DNA from: Gnetum montanum
Lineage: Eukaryota > Streptophyta > Gnetopsida > Gnetales > Gnetaceae
Assembly (NCBI GenBank): GCA_015680685.1
Contig: MNCI01000200.1
Location: forward strand, 78,210 to 142,209
Direction of reading: 5' to 3'
DNA: 64,000 nt
Below are positions 53,609 to 64,000 of the stretch, one piece after another. Positions within the stretch are counted from its first letter, which is position 1. Each line of letters starts with the position of its first letter. A model generated the notes under the pieces. That model was given only the letters and a program-made list of their open reading frames with translations, had not been told where the DNA came from and searched no databases. The position numbers were made by a program, and so were the translations under genes.

Positions 53609-53778
53609 TGTTTCTCTATCACTTATTTTAGTTTTACTCTCTTCGGCAAGTTTGTTTTGTGTTTGTTTGTTCATGGTGTTTTTCAGCGGTTAGTTATGCA
53701 AGAGATGCCATAAACAAACAAAGACAAAGTAGACTTGACTGAGAGAGTAAAACTAAATTGGGTAAGTGGTAGAGAAAA
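53609..53778. repeat. Foldback with ~70-bp arms
   Basis: The left arm 53609-53676 (TTTCTCTATCACTTATTTTA, AGTTTTACTCTCTTCGGCAAG and on to TTGTTTGTTCATGG) pairs with the right arm 53708-53778 (CCATAAACAAACAAAG to GTGGTAGAGAAA) across a 31-bp loop. There are about ten mismatches. It looks like a MITE or other foldback element. Confidence 0.8.
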
Positions 53779-56450
53779 AGAAGAGGGATGAGTGATTTCA
53801 TTTTTAGTTATCTTGTTACCTCGTTCAGTAGTTGGGGTTGGTTAACATCATCTTCTATAAAATTATCTCAGCCAATTGATAGAAATATATATATATATAT
53901 ATAAGCTAGTTTGTAAATGTTACAGCCAAAACAAGGCAAAAAATGTCTGCCAAAGCACAACCGCTCATGCTTTCACAATACTTTCACTAAGCACTTTACA
54001 CACAATTGACATAAAACATGTATTCTTTAAATAAAGTTCTAACTCACAGTTTTCTTTTCTTTTCTTAAATTCAAAATTTAGTTAACACCTCTAGAAAATG
54101 TAACTTTAAGATTACTAAAATAAAGTGCTAGCTAATTTGGTTTCATTTATCCAACATGAAAACACCTCTAGAAATGTCTCATTATTAATCAAACAACTAA
54201 CTCAAATACAAAGCTAATTGTGAACTCGATATATTACATGACAACAAATACATGGTAACTTACAAATGGAGCTTATGACCAATTTTATACAAAATATACA
54301 ACATTACTAACTATGAGAACTTACTAAAAAAAATAGAAGAACCACGTGTTTATGCATAAAAATTGGTCACACAACAACATCCTAAAAAACTTGTTCTAAG
54401 AGACTATTGCATAGGGCACCTCTCGTATGGCTAAAGAAACCTAGGAATACTCTCAGCTTGTAAGGGCAACGTGGTGTTTTAACAAATAAAATTCAATAAT
54501 GATAATTTAAATAACTTTGACAAGAAATTTCAAATAAAATAATTATCCAAATTAATAACTTGATAAGGAAATTTAAATGAAATAACTGTTCGTTAAACTA
54601 GTTCGAGAATGAGCATACAAGATGATCAATAACTTAAAGGGAAAATGAGATGGACTTTTAATATAAACAAAGGTGTTTGTAATTAAAAGTGTTTCTTTTA
54701 CTAAAAATGAATGGCTAACACACAACAGAGATTAAATCTCTTAGCTATTGAAATAACAAATAAAAGATTGCAATAAAGACTTAGCTCAATATAGAGCACT
54801 AGATCTGGTTGGCTAAATGGATAGCCTCTTGTGCAAGCTTGTTTGCCCATACTTCCCTTGGCTTGATCAATTCACAACGTCTAATTGGACTCCTTCTGTA
54901 GCACCATCAAAATTGGTTCAGTCGAATACAAAGAACAGATTCTTAGGACCTCCTTGCCCAATTGAACCCCCAAAAATCCCCCTTTGAATCAGACTCCACA
55001 GAGGATTTTATCAATTTTGATTTCCCTCCCCTAGCCTATTGTGTTTGTGAAACTAGAATTTTCATAGTTTATCCAATCATATTTTTTTAAAAAAAATTTC
55101 TATTGATATTGGAAGAGATTACTTATAGAATATCCCCACAAAGTGGAATATGGATTTTGATTTGGAGCTTGATAATTTAGAGAAAGATCAGGTTTAATGA
55201 TTTTTGTCACTACATAGATCAAGCCATAGCTAATGAGGTGCTGAATGATCATTGAAGAATTGAACACAACCTCATGTTAATGCAATTTTTTTTGTGTAAC
55301 CGAGCCTCTTAGCCTTTTGGGATTTTAACCTATGGATGACATGAATAATGTTGATGGATAATAATAATAAATAATTTAAAGGTTGAATGATAGCTCTCAT
55401 TGAAAGCACCCTTATGTATCATGCAATTGTTTCAAATAAAGTAATAACTTCAAATTGTGAAACTATATCCTAGTGGGTAATCTAATTAATCATGGCCCTG
55501 TGCCTAGCATGGGAAAGTTGGCATCAACATTTAGTCCCCAAACTAGGAGTTACATGCAAGTGCAAGGATAGCCAAAATAATAGAAATTTAAAAAGAGTGC
55601 AAAAATATGTAAAATACAAATAATCAAAAAGATCTCAAAATGATGACAAAATAAAACTTGCAAGTAAACTATGATGTTTTAAACATGATTAAAATAATCA
55701 CACAATCAAAAGAGCATCAAACATGGGTCACCCTAGTCACACCACCTTTGTTTAATCAAGATTTAATATATATAAACTTTATAGATTATAACTTTGACTA
55801 TCTATCTATATATATTGATTATAATTTATAAGTAAGATTTCATTTCCAATCATCTCACAAGTAAAAGTAATTAGTATAAGGACACTTTGAGCATAAGATT
55901 TATACTAAACTTTATGAAGAAGACATACTTCTTTTAGATCATAGCTAGCCGCAACTTTTGGATTTTTCCTTAGTCTTTTTTCTTGTTTGCAAAATGAAAA
56001 GGGAATGGTGAAAAGGGGTAAGGGAAAATGAGATAAATTGAGGAAAATTAGGAAACGGTAAGAGGATATATATATATATATTTAATTTTGGGGAAATGGG
56101 TTAAAAAGGGAATGGAGGCTAAGGTGAAGATTGCTGCTAAACCCCATCACACTTAAGAACTTATTACATTGCTAGTGAACATAGTCCTCCTTTTTTTTTT
56201 CTTTTTCTTTTGAGGAAACTTTTCTGATAGTGCACTTCAATCTTAAGGTTGGAATTCCAATATGAGTCTGGCCGATTAGCTACATTGGCAAAGAACATGG
56301 TCCTTTTGGAAACTTTTCCCATGGTGCAGCTCAACTATCATGCATGTGCCTTTAATTATAAGCTAGATGGCATCATAGTAGGCCTCTTGGGTGGCTTAAG
56401 GGTTCTCAAGTGGAGAGGAACACACTTCACCTTATTGTTCATAGGATAGC
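53779..56450. other. AT-rich sequence between foldback and element D, no gene seen
   Basis: Contains (AT)n tracts at 53886-53902 and 56069-56081 and only short frames (the best is 66 codons at 56249-56449 without a motif). Part of it may belong to the unresolved left end of the element D LTR. Confidence 0.45.
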
Positions 56451-57324
56451 CATGGATCATCACACTTGAGGGCTAGGATGTATGAATGGGAAAATAAATT
56501 TTCTAAGGTTACCTAGTGATTATGGCTAACTAGTCTTCAACCTCACATGTCCTACATTTACATGACCATATTAATAACATGATAAGTTAGCATAAATCTC
56601 ATCCTCCATAATTCAACATAAATTGTAAAAACCAAAACCTTGAAATAGATTGGGAAGAATCATAGAATTATTGATATAAAGGAGAAATGGAGAAATGAAA
56701 TAATTGAGTAACTAATTTGATTTAACTAATCAACTATGATTTAACTAGTCCTAACACCAGCATCCATTCCCACTTGTTGGACACATCCTGAACTAGTGTA
56801 ACACTACTGGGATTACCAAACGCTAGTCATTACTGGGTTACCAAGTGTTTCACGTATGCTCGAGGTGGTCGTATTGAGTGTGCTAATTCGTTGATAATTA
56901 ACAAGTTAATAGAAATAACATTAATTAACTAATGAGAGTAGAAAATAATAGTAAATAACATTTAAATGAAATGATTAAGCTATTCTGAATATTGCAAGGT
57001 TTATCACAAAGTTTGTCTTTATTTCTAGACACAAGGTGTGCTCAAGTACATAATGCTTGAATAAAGAACCATTCACTTTATGACTTTAACTATAGGCACT
57101 TAGAAATAATTCTAACTCTGGAAAGGGGAAAATGTAAGAGTTCAGCTAAGGGACTAAGAAACTAATTGCAAAATCAAATGCCCTTGTCTCTTATTTATAG
57201 GCAATGAGACAAGTTCTGACATCGCATGCCTGATATCGCTTCGGCAACTCCGATATCAGGTATCCAATATCAAGGGCCCGATATTGTGGGTCCGATATTG
57301 AGGGTATGATATCGAGACTCATCA
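56450..57324 (-). repeat. 3' LTR of element D (left end approximate)
   Basis: The right edge, TCATCA at 57319-57324, is defined by the adjoining purine tract. Clear similarity to the element A LTR covers about 56700-57324. Further left the match fades, and I could not find the TGATGA edge; a length like that of element A would put it near 56496. The stretch 57215-57310 has several copies of GATATCG or a close variant. Confidence 0.7.
57192..57200 (-). promoter_or_regulatory. TATA box of element D LTR
   Basis: Minus-strand CTATAAATA, aligned with the boxes at 172-180 and 9320-9328. Confidence 0.55.
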
Positions 57325-57338
57325 TACCCCCACAACTG
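57325..57338 (-). other. Polypurine tract of element D
   Basis: Minus-strand CAGTTGTGGGGGTA directly precedes the LTR, matching element A. Confidence 0.7.
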
Positions 57339-57538
57339 AATGAAAACTTTTCCTTGAGTTCCTTACAAAATATTGGAAAGGTATGGGATTATTGACTGAG
57401 TGACAATTGACAATGACATGGAATGAAAGACTCAAAGTTCTTAGTAAGCGGATCAACAAACATATTACAACATTGGTGTTCATAACCATTATGGTGAACA
57501 CTATAATAGATGACATCCAAACCCTTATTTGATAGCTT

Positions 57539-57584
<46 letters not shown>

Positions 57585-59400
57585 AAATGAGGCACGTTGC
57601 TATCGATGTCAAAAATGTGCACACCATTGTTCATCCACAGCCACATGATCAAGCTTATTACCTGCGTAAATGCTTTTTGCTTCAATCCATCCTTAGTGCT
57701 CCCTTCTATCCCAGTCCATTATTCATGTGATCACCATTTGCACACACAACACGATCACAAATTAGCAAGGTTAGATAAGATATAATGTAATTGATACCTT
57801 GCCTCGATATGAAGCACATTCGCTAGGTTGTGGGTATGGAAGATACTGGGTTAGAGGTTTGCAATTGATAACTACCCAAGGTGTAGGGGTGAGATAAGTA
57901 ATGAAATGAAAAAATTTGTGATAGGTCCCCACGACGAAGAGCGAACCTTTGGTAGTAACAGGATAGAAAACAAAAGAACAACGAAGATGGAAGAAATAAA
58001 AATGGTGAAGCCAATAAAACAACAACAAAAATAGATGTCATTGATGGGGTGAAATGAGAAATAGTTGATTGCAAGAAATGTTTAAGGGAAAGAAATTAAC
58101 AATTACACAAAAAAAAGAATGCCAATGGGTCCTCCCCAAAGCAAGCTCATGCCCTTTATGCCCTGACAAATCCACAAACCAAAGAGTTAGTAGGCTCTAG
58201 GAATGACATATAGAAACAATGGTTAAGAACTTACCCACAAGAGTTTACCAAATAATAAAAATGCATCAACCAAGATATAGACTAATCAAAAAATCGACAA
58301 TGAGGTGGAATATGGGAAGTAATACGGAAAGAGAAGAGAGAATGGAATGGAATCCCAAAAGCAAGGTTGTGTAAACTCCCTTGTGTATTGTGTGGTTAAG
58401 GTGACTTAATAGAATTCATTCCAAATCCAGATTAAAACTAACCACATCCAGTAACCTCGTATTAACACACTTAACCAACCCATCCTCCTGAAGCAATAAG
58501 AATGCATCCACAAAACCACCACCATTCCAACAAGTGAAAGATAGAGAAGTGAGAAGTGAGAAAGGGCCTTAGTTAGAGGGAACCTTCAGGCATGGGTAAC
58601 ATGTCTTTCCAGTGCCATAACTAGTGCTTGTAGCCCATGTTTCTTTATTATGTCTAAGGGGTATGCTTTGAATTCCCACAAGGTTTTTTGTTTTTTTTTT
58701 TTGAGTGAGAATCACACCATGCAAAGACTTATTTGATTTAGTCAACTTCCTGATATTTGGTTAATAACGGAATGGCGGAAAACCTATGAAAAAAATCCAA
58801 GTACCTAAGAGAATAGCTAGTACAAATGCATTGAATCCCCTTGAAGTCACATCTATTTGAATCTTTCCTTAGTTTAAAAAATACCAAGCCACCAATTCAT
58901 TAATAAGTTTTCTTAGAAAAAGGGACAGTACATTTCCAAAACAAAAGGAGATCATAGAGTTGTATGGATGAATGGGCGACGTGGATTCATTTCCTATTTT
59001 ATCAAAAGAACCCATATCTTAGCATTAACATTAAAGTCAAAGGTAAAAACCAAACATTAGCAATTAACACCATTATAGTACAATCCATCATCATGAGCGC
59101 TTATTATATGATGAGTGAGAGTAATTCAAACAAAATGTAATAGAAAAAGAAATAGTAAAAATGTTAACGATGGTGTAAAACAAAAACAAGTAAAGATGAA
59201 GAATGTGTAAAAAGAAAAAGAGAAAGGAACTGAGGGCTTTAGAATGGTTAGCATTAGTGGCCATCTCCCCCATGACTGAGTTGAAAGGAGGAGATTTGAA
59301 ATAATGAGCAAGGTTGTCCATTAATAGAGATAGTGTTAGTACTAGCCGTTTTAGGCTCATGGGAGGGTTTGGTTTGCTAGATGTTGACTAATAATTTTCT
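57339..59400 (-). other. Long noncoding 3' region of element D
   Basis: Colinear with 261-2440 of element A and likewise without an envelope-like frame. It includes the GA microsatellite and single copies of the unit that is triplicated in element A. Confidence 0.55.
57534..57582. repeat. (GA)n microsatellite
   Basis: An almost pure run of about 23 GA dinucleotides. It is absent at the matching place in element A. Leu-Ser repeats in minus-strand frames here are only its translation. Confidence 0.92.
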
Positions 59401-60680
59401 ATCTGTGCTTTCAGGTTTATAGATCATCATGCCCTTGAAGGAAAAGTTTCATGAATGATATAAGGTCCTTCCCACAACATTTGAAATTTAGTTCATTGTG
59501 GCACATGTGTGGGATTCCAATAAAGAACCTTATCTCCTAGTTGGTATGTAACTTTCCTAAGTCCTAGGTCATGACGTTGCTTGTTGAAGGCCTTGTGCAA
59601 TTCATTAGATGATAGGGTGACTAATCGGTTTTCATCTAGCNCTAGGTCATGACGTTGCTTGTTGAAGGCCTTGTGCAATTCATTGGATGATAGGGTGACT
59701 AATCGGTTTTCATCTAGCAAGTTAAGGTTCATTAACCATTATTTCTGTGCTAGACTGAGGTCAAGTTTGAGGTCACATGCTGTAGATAGTGTACAGAGCT
59801 TAGCTTGGATAGGAAGTGTTGGAAGTTTACTATACACTAACTAATAGGGAGAATAGCCTATAGGGAGTTTCCATGTGGAGTGGTATGCCCAAAGAGCATT
59901 GTTTAGTTTGGTGCTCTAGTATCTCCTATATTTGCTAATGGTTTGTGTCAATATTTTTGTGATCTCCCTATTGGTGACCTCGACTTGACCATTCACTTGA
60001 GGATGATATGGTGTTGTCAGCTTATGCTCAACTCTTAAGCATTACATTAATTTTTGAAAGGTCACACATGTAAAATGTGTACCATTATCAGAAATAAGTA
60101 CACAAGGCATGCCGAACCTATTTATGATTTTTTGTTGAATAAATCATGCAATAGTAGATGATGTATAGTCAGTGATAGCGGCTGCTTCTGCCCATTTTGT
60201 AAAATAGTCAATAGCAAAAAAATGTAGGCTTTTCCATTAGACATTGGTGTGATAGGCCCCATAAAATTAATACCCCATATGTCGAAGGGTTCTAAAGGTT
60301 GAATCCATTTTTGTGGATCCTCCATTCTAGCAGTCATTCCCCCATCTCGTTGGCAACACTTACAAGATTGGAAAAATGATAAGCGTCCTGGAACAATGTA
60401 GGCCAATAATATCCTACAAGCAAGATTTTAATGGCTATTCGTTTTCCAATGTAATGACCCCCACAAGGGCCCTCATGAGCATCTTGGAAAACTTGTAATT
60501 GATCTACATCAGGAACACATCATCAGAACAATCCATTAGAACATACATTATAAAGTTGTCTATTGATTTCCATGAAATATTTGGCTTGGTGAAGAAACTA
60601 TTGTTTCTTTTTAACGTCTAGCCCTTGTGGTGTTTCTTATGTGAGAATATAGGTAAGAATGCTACTATACAAAATTTTAT
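59401..60680 (-). pseudogene. Integrase of element D (broken)
   Basis: From 60406 down: CKCCQRDGGMTARMEDPQKW, then EPFDIWGINFMGPITPMSNG. In this family the first catalytic Asp lies in WGI(D)FMG, and here it is Asn. The frame shifts after GKAYIF. DNGT-like text occurs at about 60100-60080. The C-terminal part at 59732-59493 reads GLRKVTYQLGDKVLYWNPTH and then, in another frame, KFQMLWEGPYIIHE near 59480-59440. The apparent internal repeat of LDENRLVTLSSNELHKAFNK around 59641 comes from the N-marked duplication and is probably artificial. Confidence 0.82.
59564..59718. other. Single N between two 77-bp direct repeats (probable contig join)
   Basis: 59564-59640 and 59642-59718 are the same 77 bases with one A/G difference, separated by the N at 59641. 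The duplication falls inside the integrase tail, where neither element A nor any integrase has a repeat, so an unmerged assembly overlap is the simplest reading. Confidence 0.88.
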
Positions 60681-62231
60681 ATATGGTTAAATGATTGTTT
60701 ATGGCATCTACAAAGAGGAGCTCATTAGGGAAGTGGTCAGAAATTGGATATTTTTCCTCTTTGTTGTCCCATCATAACGGAGATAAGTGATTAGCAACAA
60801 CATTCTTAGTGCCTTTATGATTGATCATTGTAAGATCAAACTCTTGTAAGATCACGAGCCATTGTATGATGCAAGGGCTCACCATTGGTTTATTCATTAG
60901 GAACTATATTACACTATGATCTGTGTGTATAAATATCTTATAGCCCAATACATAGTGCCTAAATTTTTCTAGTGCAAACACCACAGCCATTAACTCTTTT
61001 TTGTTGTGGTGTAGTTGAGTTGTGCACTAGCAATACTTTGAATTGCACAGTGAATGTAATAGGGATGTTTCTAGTCATTTAACTATGTAAGTATGGCTCC
61101 TAAAGGAAATTTGGACATGCCAATCATTCTAGGGAATGAACTTGACTAGTCAGGAGCTTGTAGAATGGGTGTTTCTACAAGCTTATGTTTCAAGGTTTGG
61201 AAAGCTAGCTCACATTCCCTAGTCCATTCAAAGGGTACGTCCTTCTTCGTTAATTCTAAAAATGGTTTTGTAATCTTTGAAAAGTTCTTGATGAAGCATC
61301 TATAATAGTCAGTATGTAACAAGAAATGATTGGATATCTTTTACAGTTTTAGGTTGACGTGTGATTCCTTGGATGACTTTAATCTTTTTGGGGTCTACCT
61401 CTATTCTTGTTTGTAAAATATTATGTCCTAACACAATGCCTTCTTGGACCATTAAATGGCTTTTTTGCCAATTAAGCCTTAAGTTGGTTTCTACACATAA
61501 TTTCAATACTTGCTCTAATCGGTCCAATGCTTGTTCGAAGTCTGCTTCATAGGTGGAGAAATCATCCATAAAGAGCTCCACATCATTCCCTATTTTCTAC
61601 TAAAATATACATAGAACCAGATGTTGAAATGTTGCTAGGGAATTACACAAGCCAAATGGAATTTGCCTATATGCAAATGTCCCCCAAGGACTTGTGAATT
61701 TAGTTTTGGCTTGGTCTTCTAGTGCTATTTGAATTTGATTGTATCCATTGTACCATCCAGAAAACTATAGTAGTAGTGCCCTGCAATGGTATCTAAGACT
61801 TGGTCAATGAATGGAAATGGGAAATGGTATTTAAATGTTACCATGTTTAACAACCTAAAGTCAATACACACCCTCCATTTACCTCCCTTTTTAGGCACAA
61901 TGACTAATGGACTAACCTATTCACTATCAGCAATGGGGTAAATGAACCTAACTGTTAGAAGTTGTTCAATTTCTTCTTTAACCACTTACTTAAGCTTTGG
62001 GTTCACTTTCCTTTGCAGTTGTCATCAAGGCTTCATGGAGGGGTTAGTGTAAATTCTATGTTGGCATATCCTAGGATCTATTCTGGTTAATTTGGAATAT
62101 GACCAAGCAAATGCTTTCAACCATTTGTTTACCATCTTCAGCAGCCTTTCTTTTTGTTGAGGAGCGAGCTTAACATTAATGATTACTGGTTTGCCATTTT
62201 GGAGAAATGTATATTCCATATTGGTGGGCAA
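60681..62231 (-). pseudogene. Reverse transcriptase and RNase H of element D (broken)
   Basis: The N-terminal piece at 62231-62025 has NGKPVIINVKLAPQQKERLL and LTRIDPRICQHRIY. The open palm-thumb piece at 61581-61309 reads MELFMDDFSTYEADF, TNLRLNWQKSHLMV, EGIVLGHNILQTRIEVDP. The box FMDDF is at 61572-61558. The pairs NLxLNWxKxHxMV and EGIVLGH are diagnostic of Athila RT. RNase H follows at about 61150-60680 without a long frame. The two catalytic Asp of the box are intact; breaks elsewhere inactivate it. Confidence 0.87.
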
Positions 62232-63119
62232 TGGTTTTAATTTGAGGGGCTCTTACTTAAAATCATCAGGGATTTCCAACTTTCCCTAGTTGATATTTTC
62301 GATGTTAGGACTTGGAAGTTGGTGATGGACTTGCTCTAATGTATCTATGCTATTGATATAGGAAAAAGTCAAGCTCTCAGTTGGTTTCATGCATAGAGTT
62401 GAATTTCTCTCTCGGTCAGCTATTAGCCATTGCATGCCTTCCTATCTTGTGGCTACTACATATAAGCATATTTTTATGTTAGTTATTTGTGCACACTAGT
62501 TGCATGCAGGCAATGTTAAACGTTGTACAAACTAGGACTTCTGCATGCAATTACACCCTGTATCACTATATGTGATGCATGGAACTTTCTTCTTCTTGAT
62601 CTTTCCAAATGTATTTTCTTTTGATATTTCTAAGGAAAGATCACGTATTCCTAGGCATGCATCAATCGTGCTTAGCCATGCTCTTCCCATTATGATTGGG
62701 AAGTCCCCCTTACAATTGTTGACTTGAATCACTAGAAAATTGGATGGATACGACCACCCACAAATAGTGGTGACAATGTCCTCCACTAGTCCTAATGGGA
62801 TAGTGATGGACTGGTTGGCCAACTCTAAATGAATGTTACTCTTTTTTAGTGGAGGTAGATTCCAAGCTTTGTACATCTCTGGAGAGATTAAGTTAACACT
62901 AGAACTTGAATCCAAAAGAGCTTTGCAAGGCTCATTTTCAACGATTTGCAAATATATAAGAGGACTTCCATGATCAAAGAATTTCCTAGGAAGATGAATA
63001 GCTTTAATCCAAATGGTAATGGCATGAGTCAACATGGCCATGTGCATTGGGTGCAATTTTTGGTTCGAAGGAAGCTTTGAGGATTCAATCAATGGCGAGG
63101 CATTTGGATAATTAGCCAC
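62232..63119 (-). pseudogene. Protease of element D (long open frame, altered active site)
   Basis: A 195-codon frame (63119-62532) carries a Gag-linker start, then IWIKAIHLPRKFFDHGSPLI, the active site ALLDSSSSVNLISPEMYKAW, SITIPLGLVEDIVTTICGW and GDFPIIMGRAWLSTIDA, and ends in a Lys-rich tail. The catalytic Asp is kept, but DSGAS has become DSSSS, which removes the Gly that follows in retropepsins. Family proteases are of similar length. Between 62531 and 62232 a linker to RT is broken by stops. Confidence 0.87.
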
Positions 63120-64000
63120 TTGTGGCTATAAGGACTTGGTTGGATTGTTGGTTCTAAAGAAGGTTCTCTTCTTTGTGTGGTTTTTTGAACCAACAGTAGG
63201 TTGAGGATTGATAGCCCTTGTAGCATTACGTTGCTACGGCTGGGCAAGAGGCTCACCTTGCATAGTTGGAGAAGTTGGTAATTGAGCTAAGGGTGGAAGA
63301 GATGTAGTCAGATGAGAAGGATAATATGTTTGTGAAACATCACTTCTAGGAGAAGGAGTTCTATAGTACTCATGGGTCTAGTAGTGAGACTAAGGAGCGA
63401 CATGACTAGTGGAGTCACGTGGAGAGATCGGCTACTGAACGTAGTACCCATATGGGTCAGGTTGACGATAAGGATATTTTTGATGTGGTAATGGAATTCC
63501 ACATGATTGTGGGTGTTTCCATTATTGATACTATTCATTTGGTTGTGGTGGAGCTCCACTCAAATAATATGTCAAGGGTTGGTGGAATTCCCTAGGATTA
63601 CCTTGAGAATAAGGTAATCTTTTGGGTGCTTGTTGTCTGTTTAATTATGGGTTTAGTGCATACATCCCAAACTCTTGCAAATGTGAGACTACTGGGCAAT
63701 ATTATTTAGGATGGTCATATTGGCATATCTCACATCTGCCATCATTTTCTGTGTCCAAATCCACAACCTCTTTAATGATGGCAACTTTGCCCTGACCTTT
63801 GTTACACACAGACTCAACTTCTTTCTTTTTGTTTCTCTCTTAGTCACTACTTTGCTGTCTAGACTCCTCAACTATTTTTAGAATGGTTTAAAATTTATCA
63901 TTTAGGGAGTTCCACATTTGATCTACCTTTGTGGATACATCTAATGCAAATTTTCGAATGGGCAAAGTCTTCCTATTCATCATCTCTTCGAGTGGTGACT
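63120..64000 (-). pseudogene. Gag C-terminal part of element D (cut by window end)
   Basis: Minus-strand pieces (63559-63308, 63871-63689) correspond to the gag end of element A: KVVTKRETKRKKLSLC here is in the place of EHEHRRHKEAERAYYKGKG there, and DSENDGRCEICQYDH-like text at 63760-63720 matches DSESNDDHGCDVSQYEH. The rest of gag is outside the window. Confidence 0.6.

Larger units (their letters stand above)
56450..64000 (-). mobile_element. Element D: Athila-like LTR retrotransposon, minus strand, cut by window end
   Basis: Minus-strand order from the right edge: gag (partial), protease, RT, RNase H, integrase, long 3' region, polypurine tract, 3' LTR. It is the same family as element A, since the protease segment SITIPLGLVEDIVTTICGW and the integrase start GPIT(S/P)MSNGKAY are nearly identical. 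It has fewer breaks than A: the protease frame is open for 195 codons. The 5' LTR and primer site lie beyond 64000. Confidence 0.88.

Noticed and set aside
57322-57685. Leu-Ser repeat frames near 57.5 kb
   Set aside because: Direct translation of the GA microsatellite.

Overview
The window looks like nuclear DNA of a seed plant with a large, repeat-rich genome. It is AT-rich, mostly poor in CpG, and dominated by old Ty3/gypsy LTR retrotransposons of the Athila and Tat types, with one Ty1/copia remnant and one leucine-rich-repeat receptor fragment. A conifer or other gymnosperm fits the very large elements and deep decay, but that is inference. I see no intact host gene, tRNA, rRNA or CRISPR array.

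Layout: (1) 1-9426, Athila-like element A on the minus strand, its 3' LTR cut by the window start. It has a decayed tRNA-Asp primer binding site, gag, protease, RT/RNase H, integrase and a long silent 3' region. (2) 9427-13371, AT-rich flank with small repeats. (3) 13377-44262, element B on the plus strand, with ~2.9-kb LTRs, flanked by GTAGG/GCAGG. Its pol is split by (4) 19063-37527, an 18.5-kb Tat-type element C on the minus strand, flanked by a perfect GTTAT target duplication. Joining the two halves of B across one GTTAT keeps its reading frame, so C inserted after B. (5) 44268-56.4 kb, non-LTR flank with foldbacks, tandem repeats, a copia RNase H remnant, an LRR fragment and a CpG-retaining patch. 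(6) ~56.45-64.0 kb, Athila-like element D on the minus strand, same family as A, cut by the window end inside gag.

The most unusual content is inside element C. Between its protease and its reverse transcriptase, and antisense to them, lies a multi-exon gene-like cassette (about 26.24-31.18 kb, plus strand). Seven GT-AG introns can be placed. At most junctions the codon phase matches, and long open stretches continue across them. Its second exon resembles the FCP1/NIF-type HAD phosphatase fold with the catalytic residues lost. The larger downstream part is an unrecognised protein, possibly of a plant transposon-associated family, ending in an acidic tail. Antisense orientation would let the introns survive a retrotransposition cycle, because they are not introns in the genomic RNA. 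Element C also carries a recurring GTGACC motif in its leader array, its LTRs and the cassette's first intron.

Nearly every coding segment carries stops and frameshifts. Many stops are one transition from CAA, CAG or TGG, as expected for methylated, silenced repeats. Several catalytic residues of protease and integrase are also changed, so these elements should be unable to move by themselves. Two of the three single N bases lie between near-identical direct repeats and look like unmerged contig overlaps.
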